Source: Selenomonadaceae bacterium
Lineage (GTDB): Bacteria > Bacillota > Negativicutes > Selenomonadales > Selenomonadaceae
DNA: 64,000 nucleotides
NCBI GenBank assembly: GCA_017428215.1
Contig: JAFRRH010000022.1
Coordinates: 62,001 to 126,000, forward strand
Direction: 5' to 3'
Position 1 is the stretch's first letter. The number at the start of each line of letters is the position of its first letter. The translations under genes and the position numbers were made by a program. The notes under the pieces are model-generated. The model was not told where the DNA came from. It searched no databases and saw only the letters and a list, made by a program, of their open reading frames with translations. Shown here piece after piece: positions 14,862 to 24,705 of the stretch.

Positions 14862-14890
14862 ATCTCCCCGCATTTAACAGGGAGAAATTT
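14862..14890 (-). terminator. Terminator of aspS
   Basis: TCTCCC / GGGAGA stem around CGCATTTAACA, followed on the minus strand by a T-run. It lies just past the aspS stop and ahead of the NrdG start. Confidence 0.75.
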
Positions 14891-14907
14891 TTTTGCTAAG
14901 TCACGGA

Positions 14908-16692
14908 TTATTTTTTCTTGACTGCAGTTTTAATGTAAAGCTCGCGCAACTGTTTTTCGTCAACTTCGTTTGGAGCGTGGCTCATCGGGTCAATCGCACT
15001 TTGCGTCTTCGGGAAGGCAATCACGTCGCGGATAGATTTCCGCTTAGCCATTAACATAATCAATCTATCCAAGCCAAACGCAATGCCGCCGTGCGGAGGC
15101 GTGCCGTACTCGAAAGCGTCCATTAAGAATCCGAATTTCGCATAAGCTTCCTCGTGCGTCAAACCGATAGCCTCGAAAACTTTTTCCTGCACGTCGCGTT
15201 GATAAATTCTCAAGCTACCGCCGCCGACTTCCACGCCATTTAAAACTATGTCGTAAGCGTTCGCCTTAACTTTGTCGGGCGCAGTCAATAAAAGCGGAAT
15301 ATCTTCCTCACGCGGCGACGTGAACGGGTGGTGCATTGCTTTATAGCGTTTATCTTCCTCGACGTATTCAAACATCGGGAAATCGACAATCCACAGGAAA
15401 CAAAGTTTATCGGCGTCAATTAAATTTCTGCGGCGTCCCATTTCCAAACGCAATTCGCCTAAAGCTTGCGCAACGACCGACGCTTTATCGCCGACGACCA
15501 AAAGTAAATCGCCTGTCTTGCAACCGGTAGCATTTTTAATCGTCTCAAAGGTTTCATCGCTGTAAAATTTCTTAAACGGAGACTTGACGCCCTCTTCCGT
15601 GTATTGAATCCACGCCAAACCTTTTGCGCCGTAAATCTTAACGTACTCAACTAAGCCGTCGAGTTCTCTGCGCGGAATGTTTGCATAATCATCGACGCGA
15701 ATAACTTTAACTTGCCCGCCGCGCTCCAATACGCTGTTGAAAACTTTAAAGTCCGAGCCTTTGACGAATTCGGAAATGTCCTGCAGTTCCATACCAAATC
15801 TTAAATCGGGCTTATCGGTGCCAAAGCGCGTCATAGCCTCATCCCAACTCATGCGCAGGAACGGCGTCTCAACCTTAACGTCAAGAGTCGTCTCAAAAAT
15901 TTTCTTAACCAAACCTTCCATAAGCGTTAAAAGTTGGTCTTGATTGAGGAATGAAGTTTCAATATCAAGTTGCGTAAATTCTGGTTGACGGTCGGCGCGT
16001 AAATCTTCATCGCGGAAACATCTGACGATTTGGAAATATTTTTCAAAGCCCGAAACCATAAGTAGCTGTTTAAAAATCTGCGGCGATTGCGGCAGTGCGT
16101 AAAATTGTCCCGGATTTAATCTGCTCGGTACCAAAAAGTCGCGGGCACCTTCCGGCGTCGAACGGCAGAGCATTGGCGTTTCAATTTCTAAAAAGCCGTT
16201 CTCGTCTAAGTAGTCGCGCATAATTTTAGTTACGCGGTGGCGCAACATAATATTTTTCTGCATTTCGGGGCGGCGCAAATCCAAATAACGATAGCGCAGA
16301 CGAACCATTTCGTCCACGTCCACGCCGTCTTGAATGTAAAACGGCGGAGTTTTAGCCTTGTTGAGGACGCGCAATTCTTCGACGAGAATTTCAATTTCGC
16401 CCGTCGCCATTTTCGGATTGATTGTATCTTCAGAACGCGCACGAACTTTGCCGCGCACGCCGATAACAAATTCATTGCGGAGCGTTTCAGCCTTAGCAAA
16501 GTCAAGCCCTTCAGTCGAGCCGTCGAAAACAATCTGAACAATTCCGCTCCTGTCGCGCATGTCAACGAAAATTAAGCCGCCGTGATCGCGTCGACGAGAT
16601 ACCCAACCTGCCAATTTAACTTCAACGCCAACATCACTCTTGCGAAGTTCGCCGCAATGATGAGTTCGCTCCATGCCTGTCAATGTTTCCAA
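14908..16692 (-). CDS. aspS: Aspartyl-tRNA synthetase
   Basis: Class II synthetase of about 594 residues that charges tRNA-Asp (and tRNA-Asn if non-discriminating). N-terminal OB-fold anticodon domain (VKLAGWVSRRRDHGGLIFVDMRDRSG), catalytic core with motif 2 FRDEDLRADRQPEFTQLD, bacterial insertion domain, and motif 3 GIAFGLDRLIMLM. I prefer the TTG start at 16692, because the ATG five codons earlier (16707) is itself part of ATGGAGG, the ribosome site. It lies 28 bp after the second rtcB gene and is probably cotranscribed with both rtcB copies. Confidence 0.96.
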   Translation of the reverse strand: METLTGMERTHHCGELRKSDVGVEVKLAGWVSRRRDHGGLIFVDMRDRSGIVQIVFDGSTEGLDFAKAETLRNEFVIGVRGKVRARSEDTINPKMATGEIEILVEELRVLNKAKTPPFYIQDGVDVDEMVRLRYRYLDLRRPEMQKNIMLRHRVTKIMRDYLDENGFLEIETPMLCRSTPEGARDFLVPSRLNPGQFYALPQSPQIFKQLLMVSGFEKYFQIVRCFRDEDLRADRQPEFTQLDIETSFLNQDQLLTLMEGLVKKIFETTLDVKVETPFLRMSWDEAMTRFGTDKPDLRFGMELQDISEFVKGSDFKVFNSVLERGGQVKVIRVDDYANIPRRELDGLVEYVKIYGAKGLAWIQYTEEGVKSPFKKFYSDETFETIKNATGCKTGDLLLVVGDKASVVAQALGELRLEMGRRRNLIDADKLCFLWIVDFPMFEYVEEDKRYKAMHHPFTSPREEDIPLLLTAPDKVKANAYDIVLNGVEVGGGSLRIYQRDVQEKVFEAIGLTHEEAYAKFGFLMDAFEYGTPPHGGIAFGLDRLIMLMAKRKSIRDVIAFPKTQSAIDPMSHAPNEVDEKQLRELYIKTAVKKK

Positions 16693-16720
16693 ATTTATTA
16701 CCTCCATTAAAAATATTGAA

Positions 16721-17929
16721 TTAACCTTCCGCCTTAAAATTATAGACGGGCTTCATAACTTCAATTATGTCAACGGTGTCGCCGATAACGTCAATAATGT
16801 CGTCAAGGGATTTATAAGCTTGCGGGCTTTCGTCGAGAGTTCCCTCGCTGATTGAAGTCGTATAGATTCCCGCCATAGAATTTTTATAATCGTTCATGTT
16901 GAGCTGTTCTTTAGCCGCCGAACGCGACATGATACGCCCTGCGCCGTGTGGTGCCGAGAAGTTCCAATCAGCATTTCCCTTGCCGACTGCCAAAACAGAG
17001 CCGTCGCGCATATTTATCGGGATTAAAACTTTTTCGTCCTTGTGAGCGGCGATTGCGCCCTTGCGAATAATTAATTCTTCAACGTCAATATAATTGTGTG
17101 TCGTGTGAAAAGCCTCGCTGTAAGAAATACCCGCCTTGCCCAATAAAATTTTCGCGATAAGTTCACGATTGCGCCGCGCAAAAGTTTGACAAAGCTCCAT
17201 GTCGTGTAAGTACTGATAAAAATATTTTCCGTAGACGTAGCACAAATCCTCTGGCATGGAGGTCTGCTTGCCGCGATATTCTTTTTCCAGTTCTTTAAGC
17301 TTATGTTGAATTTCACTCTTGCGACCGAGCGACTTATAAACGGCGATGATTTCTTCCTTCTGCGCGAAAAATTTATCCTTGCCCTTAGCCAAATCGATTG
17401 CGAGCCGCTGATAAATTTCTGCGACCTGTTTGCCCAAATTCCTACTGCCCGTGTGAATCACCAGATAAAAAGTTCCGTCGTTAGCGCGGTCAATTTCGAT
17501 AAAGTGATTGCCGCCGCCGAGTGTGCCCAAACTCTTTTCAATGCGGCGCGTTTCTTTTAGCGAACGATAACAATTCAGTTCCGTTAAGTCAAATTTTTCT
17601 TGCCGATGTTCCCAAACATTTCTGCGCGAGGGAATATAATGCGCCGCGTCGTCGATTTTTTCAAAGTCAAGCGAATCAGTTTCAAGCTTAACAGTGTACA
17701 TGCCGCAACCAATGTCGACGCCAACGATATTCGGAACTGCTTTATCAGTAACGGTCATAGTAGTGCCGATTGTGCAACCTTTGCCGGCGTGCACGTCAGG
17801 CATAATTCGGATTTTGCTGTCTTGGGTAAATTCATAGTTACACATGCGGCGAATTTGTTCGCGAGCCGAATCCTCAATGATTTTCGCGAAAGAAATTGCC
17901 GTATTGTACTTTCCTCTTATCTCTTCCAT
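16721..17929 (-). CDS. rtcB: RtcB-family RNA ligase, copy A
   Basis: 402-residue GTP- and Mn-dependent RNA ligase joining 2',3'-cyclic phosphate or 3'-phosphate ends to 5'-OH ends. Seen: HAGKGCTIGTTMTV, the metal cysteine in VGVDIGCGMYTV, GGGNHFIEID, the guanylylation-region HTGSRNLG, and PHGAGRIMSR. The length fits the compact bacterial RtcB group. Six bases separate it from a close paralogue upstream. The two are nearly colinear in sequence and differ by scattered substitutions. No RNA cyclase or RtcR regulator is nearby. Confidence 0.9.
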   Translation of the reverse strand: MEEIRGKYNTAISFAKIIEDSAREQIRRMCNYEFTQDSKIRIMPDVHAGKGCTIGTTMTVTDKAVPNIVGVDIGCGMYTVKLETDSLDFEKIDDAAHYIPSRRNVWEHRQEKFDLTELNCYRSLKETRRIEKSLGTLGGGNHFIEIDRANDGTFYLVIHTGSRNLGKQVAEIYQRLAIDLAKGKDKFFAQKEEIIAVYKSLGRKSEIQHKLKELEKEYRGKQTSMPEDLCYVYGKYFYQYLHDMELCQTFARRNRELIAKILLGKAGISYSEAFHTTHNYIDVEELIIRKGAIAAHKDEKVLIPINMRDGSVLAVGKGNADWNFSAPHGAGRIMSRSAAKEQLNMNDYKNSMAGIYTTSISEGTLDESPQAYKSLDDIIDVIGDTVDIIEVMKPVYNFKAEG

Positions 17930-17935
17930 AAAAAA

Positions 17936-19147
17936 TCACTCCGATCCGGCTTTAAAGTTGTAAACGGGCTTCATAACCTCGATAATTTCGACAGTATCGT
18001 CGATAACGTCGATAATATCGTCGAGCGACTTGTAAGCTTGGGGCGATTCGTCCAAAGTGCCCGTATTTATCGAAGTTGTATAGATTCCCGCCATAGATTC
18101 TTTGTATTCGTCCATATCGAGGAGTTGTTTGGCATCTGCGCGGGATAAAATACGACCTGCGCCGTGCGGAGCGGAGAAATTCCAGTCGGGATTGCCCTTT
18201 CCGACCGCTAAAACAGATCCGTCGCGCATATTTATGGGGATAAGGACCTTTTCGCTGTTATGAGCAGCGATTGCGCCTTTGCGAATGATTAATTCGTTCG
18301 TGTCGATGTAATTATGCGTGGTATGGAAGGCTTCAACGGCAGAAATGCCTGCTTTATCGAGTAAAATTTTAGCTATAAGCTCGCGATTACGCATTGCAAA
18401 CGCCTGACAGATCTCCATATCGTGCAAATATTGTTCAAAATACTTTCCATAGACAAAGCAAAGGTCTTTAGGCATTGAAAGTGGTCTGCCGCGATATTCT
18501 TCTTCGAGTTTTTTAATCGTGGAGTTGATTTTTTTCTTTAAACTGCGCGATTTGTAAGTTGCAATGATTTCTTCGCGCTCTTGGAACATTTTATCCTTGC
18601 CTTTAGCCAAGTCGATAGCGAGTTGCTGATAAATCTCCGCGACTTGCCCGCCGAGATTCCTGCTTCCGGTGTGAATTATAAGATAAAAAGTGCCGTCCGC
18701 CGATTTATCGATTTCGATGAAATGATTGCCGCCGCCGAGTGTTCCGAGACTATTTTCAATGCGACGAACGTCTGTAAGGTCTTTATAGCAAATCAGTTCG
18801 GTTAAATCGAACTTTTCTTGCCGATTGTTCCAAACATTTCTGCGCGAGGGGATAAAGTGAGCCGCCTCGTCGATTTTTTCAAAGTCAAGCGAATTAGTCT
18901 CAAGCTTAACAGTGTACATGCCGCAACCGATGTCAAAGCCGACGATTCCGGGTACAGCCTTATCAGTAACGGTCATAGTTGTGCCGATTGTGCAACCTTT
19001 ACCGGCGTGCACGTCAGGCATAATTCGGATTTTGCTGTCTTTGGTAAATTCGTAGTTACACATGCGGCGAATTTGTTCACGAGCCGAATCCTCAATAATT
19101 TTCGCAAAAGAAATCGCCGTATTGTACTTGCCTCTTATCTCTTCCAT
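17936..19147 (-). CDS. rtcB: RtcB-family RNA ligase, copy B
   Basis: 403 residues from ATG 19147 (GGAGAA just upstream). A longer open frame to 19333 crosses the divergent rnmV promoter and is rejected. It shares with copy A the same start (MEEIRGKYNTAISFAKIIED), HAGKGCTIGTT, DIGCGMYTVKLE, GGGNHFIEID, HTGSRNLGGQ and PHGAGRILSR. All catalytic motifs are kept in both, so neither looks dead. Tandem duplication followed by divergence is the simplest reading. First gene of an rtcB-rtcB-aspS run. Confidence 0.9.
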   Translation of the reverse strand: MEEIRGKYNTAISFAKIIEDSAREQIRRMCNYEFTKDSKIRIMPDVHAGKGCTIGTTMTVTDKAVPGIVGFDIGCGMYTVKLETNSLDFEKIDEAAHFIPSRRNVWNNRQEKFDLTELICYKDLTDVRRIENSLGTLGGGNHFIEIDKSADGTFYLIIHTGSRNLGGQVAEIYQQLAIDLAKGKDKMFQEREEIIATYKSRSLKKKINSTIKKLEEEYRGRPLSMPKDLCFVYGKYFEQYLHDMEICQAFAMRNRELIAKILLDKAGISAVEAFHTTHNYIDTNELIIRKGAIAAHNSEKVLIPINMRDGSVLAVGKGNPDWNFSAPHGAGRILSRADAKQLLDMDEYKESMAGIYTTSINTGTLDESPQAYKSLDDIIDVIDDTVEIIEVMKPVYNFKAGSE

Positions 19148-19222
19148 GAGAATTCTCCTTTCAAAAATTTTCGTGCAGCCGCGTTTGGAAATAATAAAGG
19201 AGCCAGCCACTTTTGGCAAGCT

Positions 19223-19250
19223 TTTACAAAAAATTTTCAAGTGATATAAT
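19223..19250 (+). promoter_or_regulatory. Promoter of rnmV-rsmA
   Basis: TTTACA, 16-bp spacer, TATAAT, about 30 bp before the rnmV start. Confidence 0.55.
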
Positions 19251-19280
19251 ACCCGCGAAAAATTTTTAGGAGGAAATTTT

Positions 19281-19826
19281 TTGATTAAAGAAGTTTTGAT
19301 AGTAGAGGGCAAAGCTGACGTTATCGCCGTCAAACGTGCAGTTGAGGCGGAATGTATAACGACTGGCGGCTTTCACATTACGCGGCGGACGTTGGAAAAT
19401 ATCGCGGCGGCTTATAAGAAATGCGGAATAATTATTTTGACCGACCCTGATTCGGCGGGCGAAAATATCAGAAATTTTTTGTCGAAGAAATTTCCTGCCG
19501 CTAAACATGCTTACATACCACGCGACGAGGCAACCGCTAATGACGACGTGGGAGTTGAGCAGGCGTCGCCCGAATCAATCAGAAAAGCTTTGAGCAAAGT
19601 CCGTACACTTGAGCTTAATCCTCGCGAAGAATTTACAGCGGCGGAAATGATTAACTTCAAACTTGCGGGCGGTGTGCAAAGTTCCAAACTACGTGATAAA
19701 ATTGGCGCGGCTTTAGGCATTGGTTACGGCAATGTTAAAACTTTTGTGCGGCGGCTAAATAGTTACGGCGTGACCCGCGAAGAATTTTTGGAGGCGTTAA
19801 AAAATGTTGCACCCGTTGATAGCTAA
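19281..19826 (+). CDS. rnmV: Ribonuclease M5
   Basis: 181 residues, TTG start behind GGAGG. A Toprim-fold nuclease that matures 5S rRNA in low-GC Gram-positive-type bacteria. Toprim motifs: the glutamate in LIVEGKADVIAVK and the aspartates in ILTDPDSAGENIR. The C-terminal part (ELNPREEFTAAEMINFKLAGG) is typical of the family. The gene overlaps rsmA by 23 bases, the conserved rnmV-rsmA pairing of Bacillota. Confidence 0.93.
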   Translation: MIKEVLIVEGKADVIAVKRAVEAECITTGGFHITRRTLENIAAAYKKCGIIILTDPDSAGENIRNFLSKKFPAAKHAYIPRDEATANDDVGVEQASPESIRKALSKVRTLELNPREEFTAAEMINFKLAGGVQSSKLRDKIGAALGIGYGNVKTFVRRLNSYGVTREEFLEALKNVAPVDS

Positions 19827-20622
19827 CCCGTCGGCAACACGACATATATTAAAAAAATTTAAGTTGCGGGCAGTCAAAGGGCTTGGACAAAATTTTTTAA
19901 TCGACGCTGACATAGTGAGGCAAATCGTTGAGGCGGCGGAAATCTGCGCGGGCGAAGACGTTTTAGAAATCGGCGCGGGAATCGGAACTTTAACGCAAGG
20001 ATTACTTGAGGCGGGCGCGAACGTCACGGCAATCGAACTGGATAAAAAATTACCTGCCGTGTTAAATGAAACTCTTGCAGGCTACGAAAATTTCCGGCTC
20101 GTCGAAGGCGACGTTTTAAAAATAAATTTATCGGAACTCTTGCCGCGCAGATTTAAAGTTGTGGCGAATTTGCCGTATTACATCACGACGCAGATTTTGT
20201 TGACGTTGCTGGAAAAAAATTTACCGGTGACGAAAATCGTGACAATGGTTCAAAAGGAAGTTGCTGAACGCATGACAGCCGCGCCAGGCTCGAAAATTTA
20301 TGGGGCGTTGTCGGTGGCAGTTCAATTCCGTTCACAGCCGCGAATCGCCTTTGAAGTGCCGCCCGAAAGTTTTTTGCCACCGCCCGAAGTCACAAGCGCG
20401 GTAGTCGTTTGCGACGTCCACAAGCCGCCCTTTCAAGTCGACGAAGATTTTTTTTTCAAAGTTGTGCGTACGGCATTTGCTAAGCGGCGAAAAACTTTGC
20501 TGAACTCTTTAGCGTGCTTTGGTAGGGAAAAAATTTTAGCATCGGGCATTGACGGCAAAAGACGCGCTGAAACTTTGAGCTTGGAAGAATTCGCTACGCT
20601 TTGTAAACATTTGAAAGGTTGA
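19804..20622 (+). CDS. rsmA: 16S rRNA dimethyladenosine transferase
   Basis: 272 residues. It dimethylates two adjacent adenines near the 3' end of 16S rRNA during 30S maturation. Motifs: KGLGQNFLIDADIV (KxxGQNFL), the SAM loop VLEIGAGIGTLT, and the catalytic NLPYYITTQ. The C-terminal VRTAFAKRRKTLLNSL is typical. The start lies inside the end of rnmV (coupled translation). Confidence 0.97.
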   Translation: MLHPLIANPSATRHILKKFKLRAVKGLGQNFLIDADIVRQIVEAAEICAGEDVLEIGAGIGTLTQGLLEAGANVTAIELDKKLPAVLNETLAGYENFRLVEGDVLKINLSELLPRRFKVVANLPYYITTQILLTLLEKNLPVTKIVTMVQKEVAERMTAAPGSKIYGALSVAVQFRSQPRIAFEVPPESFLPPPEVTSAVVVCDVHKPPFQVDEDFFFKVVRTAFAKRRKTLLNSLACFGREKILASGIDGKRRAETLSLEEFATLCKHLKG

Positions 20623-20626
20623 TGTA

Positions 20627-20892
20627 ATGATTATTGACGATAAAAAGTTTTGAATCAAGTCGCACGCTTCGACAAATGTTTTCAAGCGGCTGCGGAATTG
20701 GGCTTGGAGGTTTTGGATTTCACGAGTGCGGAATTTGAATCGAGCTTGCCGATAATGTCGATAAATCTTGCGGACTTCACGTCAAAGGAAAAATTATTCG
20801 TCGAGGCAATGCTTGAACCGACGATAAAAATTGCCGGCTCAACGGAAATTGTTAAATACGGCGTAGCAGTTTTGGGGAGGAAAGTCAAATGA
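20627..20892 (+). pseudogene. Small hypothetical gene with a probable -1 base frameshift
   Basis: An ATG at 20627 with AAAGG upstream reads MIIDDKKF and stops at TGA 20651. From TTG 20650 a second frame reads NQVARFDKCFQAAAELGLEV and on to 20892. Adding one T to the TTTT run at 20648-20651 would join the two into one 88-residue protein. It may instead be a real 80-residue protein started at TTG, but that start has no ribosome site. No family recognised. It ends where the truncated Hsp70 reading frame begins. Confidence 0.45.
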
Positions 20893-23278
20893 AATAATTA
20901 CACCTTCGGCGATTTACGTTGACAAGCGCGGTAAACGTTTCTACGGCAAGAAGGCTTATGAAAATTCTTTCCGCCAACCCGAAAATTGCGCAACGCTTTT
21001 TAAGCGATTCATGGGCACGAGTACGACTTTTAAACTAGGCAACGAAGAACTCAAGCCCGAAGAATGTAGCGCGGAAATTTTGCGCGAACTCTTTAAAAAT
21101 TTGCCCGATGAAATTCGCGAGCATAAAGACGAAGTCGGAACGGTTATTACGGTACCTGCGGCGTTCAATCAAATGCAAAATGCGGCGACACTCGAAGCGG
21201 CAAAAGTCGCGGGGCTTGGCAAAGTTGCGCTCATGCAGGAACCGGTTGCGGCGATTATGCGCGTAATGAAAGACAATCAATCAGACGGGAAATTTTTAAT
21301 CTTCGACTTGGGCGGTGGCACTCTTGATGTTGCGATTGCCGAGCGGATTTCGGGCAAGGTAAATTTTTTGGCGAACGGCGGCTTGACGATGTGCGGCGGG
21401 CGTGACTTTGACAGAATTTTATTCAATGAATTTGTCGTGTCGTGGCTGGAGGAAAATTATTCATTGCCGGAAGATTGGTCGACGCAAGAAAAATATCAAC
21501 GGCTCCAAAGTATCGCAACATACATGGCAGAGATTGCGAAGATTGAACTTTCCGCCGATGAGCAAGTTAAAATTGAAGGCGAAACGGGCATTGCGGACGA
21601 GGACGGCGAAGAAATTTATCTTGACGTTGAAATTAATCGCGGGGATTATGACAGAGAAATTTCCGAACTCCTCACGAAGGCTATTGAAACTGCACGCCCT
21701 ACGATTGAAAAATCGGGCTTGACGACGGAGGACATTGACAAAATAATTTTTATCGGCGGACCAAATAATTACAAGCCGATTCGCGAAAAAGTTGTTTCGG
21801 AGCTTGGGATTCCCGGCAGCATGGAAGTTAATCCGATGACGGCGGTTTCCGAAGGCGCGGCGATTTTCGCGGAGTCTGTCGATTGGACTTCGCAGGAGCA
21901 CGAAAGAAAATCTACTCGAGAACAAGTCCAGAGCGATTCGGAACTCGGCTTGAGTTTCCGCTACGAATCACGCATGCCCGATAAGAAGGCACGAATTGCC
22001 GTTGCGCTCGAAAAAGAAATTGACGGCTACACTTTTGAAATTTCCTCTCTTGACAGCGGCTGGAATTCGGGGCTGGTCGAATTACAAAATAAAAAGCTCG
22101 TCACGGTTCCTCTTCACAAACGCGGTGAGAATAAATTTCTTGTGGAAGTTTACGACAAGAGCGGCGACGCGGTTTTTCTCGAAGACGATAAAATTATTAT
22201 TGTTCAAACTTATGCAAACGTCGGCGCGTTATTGGCGGCTCATTCAATCGGAATTGAAGTCAAGGAACGACTCGGTAGCGGCGTTTCAAAACTTGATTAT
22301 CTCGTTCGCGAAGGCGACACCTTGCCCGCCAAAGGACAGAAAAAATTCCGCGCCGGCAAAAAAATTCGTGCAGGCTCCAACGATTCGATTAACTTCAAAC
22401 TTTATCAAGGCGAAATCGAAGACAAAATCGCGGACAATCTTTTTATCGGTGCACTGAAAATTTCGGGCGAGGATTTTGAATTCGGCACGATTATCGAAGG
22501 CACGGAAATTATTTGCGACTATACGCTTGACGATGCGGGCAGTATCAATTTGGAAATCGATATTCCGTCCGTTAATGAATCTTTTTACAAAAATTTTTAT
22601 TCCCGTGAGGAGGGGCAAGTTAATTTCGACAAGGCAGCAATCAAACTCAATACCGACGGAAGAAATTTACTTGAACAGGTTCGCGACATTGGCAAGGCGA
22701 TTAAAGACAATGCCGATTACGAAAAACTTCAACAGGCGGGCGAAATTGCGAGCACGGCGATAAACGCGAATCAAACCGACAACGACCGCGAAGAACTCAA
22801 GCACATTGAGGAAAATTTGCAGGCGGCTAAAAAAATTCTGGCGGACATTCGCGAAAGAAATCGTGAAAGCATTCGTCGTGAGGATTTGGACGGCTGGCGC
22901 GATTATTACGAGGATTATATAAAGAAATTCGCCAAGACGCAGGAAATTACTCAACTTGAAAATCTTTTCGACAGAGCGGAGACTTTAATCGAGCGCGACG
23001 ATTCCGCTTATGACGACACCGTTCGGGAAATTGACTACTTGTGTTGGAAAATAAAATTTTACCGCGACGACGAATTTGTTGTTTACCGCTTTAACAGAAT
23101 TACGAAAAATCCCGGCGACTTCGACGACCAAGCTACTTTTTATCGTCTGGTGCAGGCGGGCAAGAATGCCATCACTCAAAAAGATTTCAAAGCACTCCGC
23201 GATATTTTCTGGGATATTGTGGATTTGAGAGGAAGTAAAGGCGACGAACTTTTAACGGCGAACATAATCAAGGCTTGA
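20891..23278 (+). pseudogene. Hsp70/DnaK-family protein lacking its N-terminal phosphate loop
   Basis: The Hsp70 frame is open from 20891 and reads EIITPSAIYVDKRG, which in complete Hsp70s comes some 35 residues after the start. The preceding IDLGTTNS phosphate-1 motif is absent, and a TAG closes the frame upstream. The first usable ATG is 21011, without a good ribosome site. Phosphate-2 FDLGGGTLDVAI and the adenosine motif IIFIGGPNNYKPI are intact, followed by a substrate-binding-like part and a long helical C-terminus. Most of the ~790-codon frame is undamaged, so the loss is recent or the product works without normal ATP binding. Confidence 0.6.
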
Positions 23279-23293
23279 GGCGGTGGAGCGGCT

Positions 23294-24667
23294 TTGACTT
23301 TTGAAGAAAATCCGTTCCGCATCCTGCAAGTTTCGATTTACGACACAAAGACGACGATTAACGAGCGGGCAGACGATTTATCTTTTGAAGACCCAGATCG
23401 CGAAGAAATTTTTGCTCAAGCGCGAGATATTTTGCTCAATCCCCGCAAGCGTATCGCCGCTGAAATGCGTTGGTTCGATACTGTAGATTTTGCGGATTTA
23501 TTTCCGCTTGCCGGTCTTAATAGATTGATTTATTCATTCGACGACCTTAACGTTGAAGATAAATTGGAAGCGATTTTGGAAATCGATATTCTATATTCCG
23601 AATCAACTGCCAAAGCTGTTCGCGAACAAATCAAAGAGGCACGAGCCAAGTCAAATTTCCCTGCTGTCCAAGACACCGTTGCGATAAAATCAGAGCTGAA
23701 AAATATTCGCTACGATGTGCGCGAAAAAATTCAAGCACTACTAAAAAAATTAACTCATGAAGGTCGCACAAAATTTGCCAATGACCTCGCTGAAATAATC
23801 ATTCATGACGAAGAAAATTTTGGAATAATCGTTGAGGATTTTTTCGAGTGCTACCGCTTGGAAATGAAACCGTTCCTTGACGAAACGGGCAAGCAAATTA
23901 TTTCTTTGCTGACGAAAAATAAATCCAATCCGTGTTCTTTGAAATTTCAGGGGAGTGTTATACTTTTCGTCAACGCGATAAAACCGCTTGATAAATTTTC
24001 AATCGCTCTCGGCACGAACAATTTTGACGAGTCCGAAGAAATTTTTTACGCCATACGCAGAACGATGATAGACCTGCACAACGAGAAAAATTTAATCGAC
24101 GAGCCGCTGACACTTTCGCGAATACTTGAACAAAATTTTTCTTATCTGCCTTCGCTCATAGAGGTGATTCGCAAGGATATAAAATTCTTAGAGGATGAAA
24201 AAGTTCGCCGACCGACTAAATCTTTCCTCGACGCCAAAGCCGCACTCGATAAAATTCAAGAGTCAATAAAGAAAAATCTTCACTTTGATAAAGGCTTTGA
24301 ACAAGAGAATTGGAATTTCTACGAAAAAATTTTCAAGCCGCATCATGAGATTACTCTACGTAACTTAACGTTTAAAAACGGTATGAAATCGACGGAGTGG
24401 AAATATTTAAATGGAATGGCGGCAACGATTTATATTCAAGTTGCCAATGCCATGACTTGGATTCGCCGCGCAGATTTGGCATTGGAATTTTTTCAAAAAG
24501 CTCGTCCCCATGCTGAAAGTTCGGGCGACACGGAATTAATTTCGCTGGCACGCAAAAGGGTCGAGGAATGGCAAGAAATTAACCGGCAAATTTACGCCAA
24601 ATCAAGTTCGTCGGGGTGCTTTAGTGTAATTGCCCTTGTTGTAGTAATCTTTTTATTGATGTTCTGA
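23294..24667 (+). CDS. Tail-anchored protein with a J-like N-terminus lacking HPD
   Basis: 457 residues, TTG start. It begins TFEENPFRILQVSIYDTKTTI, like the first helix of a J-domain (NPFxILGLxxxATxxEI), continues with ARDILLNPRKRIAAEMRWF, but has no HPD tripeptide. A long helical middle (possible repeats) follows. The C-terminus SGCFSVIALVVVIFLLMF is a single membrane anchor with almost nothing after it. It follows the Hsp70 gene by 15 bases, so an Hsp70 partner role is likely from position, but the J-like reading is my inference. Confidence 0.6.
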   Translation: MTFEENPFRILQVSIYDTKTTINERADDLSFEDPDREEIFAQARDILLNPRKRIAAEMRWFDTVDFADLFPLAGLNRLIYSFDDLNVEDKLEAILEIDILYSESTAKAVREQIKEARAKSNFPAVQDTVAIKSELKNIRYDVREKIQALLKKLTHEGRTKFANDLAEIIIHDEENFGIIVEDFFECYRLEMKPFLDETGKQIISLLTKNKSNPCSLKFQGSVILFVNAIKPLDKFSIALGTNNFDESEEIFYAIRRTMIDLHNEKNLIDEPLTLSRILEQNFSYLPSLIEVIRKDIKFLEDEKVRRPTKSFLDAKAALDKIQESIKKNLHFDKGFEQENWNFYEKIFKPHHEITLRNLTFKNGMKSTEWKYLNGMAATIYIQVANAMTWIRRADLALEFFQKARPHAESSGDTELISLARKRVEEWQEINRQIYAKSSSSGCFSVIALVVVIFLLMF

Positions 24668-24705
24668 AAAATTTCTCCAATTTAATTTACAAAAGGATTG
24701 ATGTA

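Noticed and set aside
14805..14873. Longer NrdG with an extra 23 residues
   Set aside because: The extension is arginine-rich, lies over the aspS terminator and lacks an SD; the TTG at 14804 has GGAGG at good spacing.
19148..19333. N-terminal extension of rtcB copy B
   Set aside because: The paralogue starts at MEEIRGKYN, the ATG at 19147 has a GGAGAA site, and the extension would cross the rnmV promoter.
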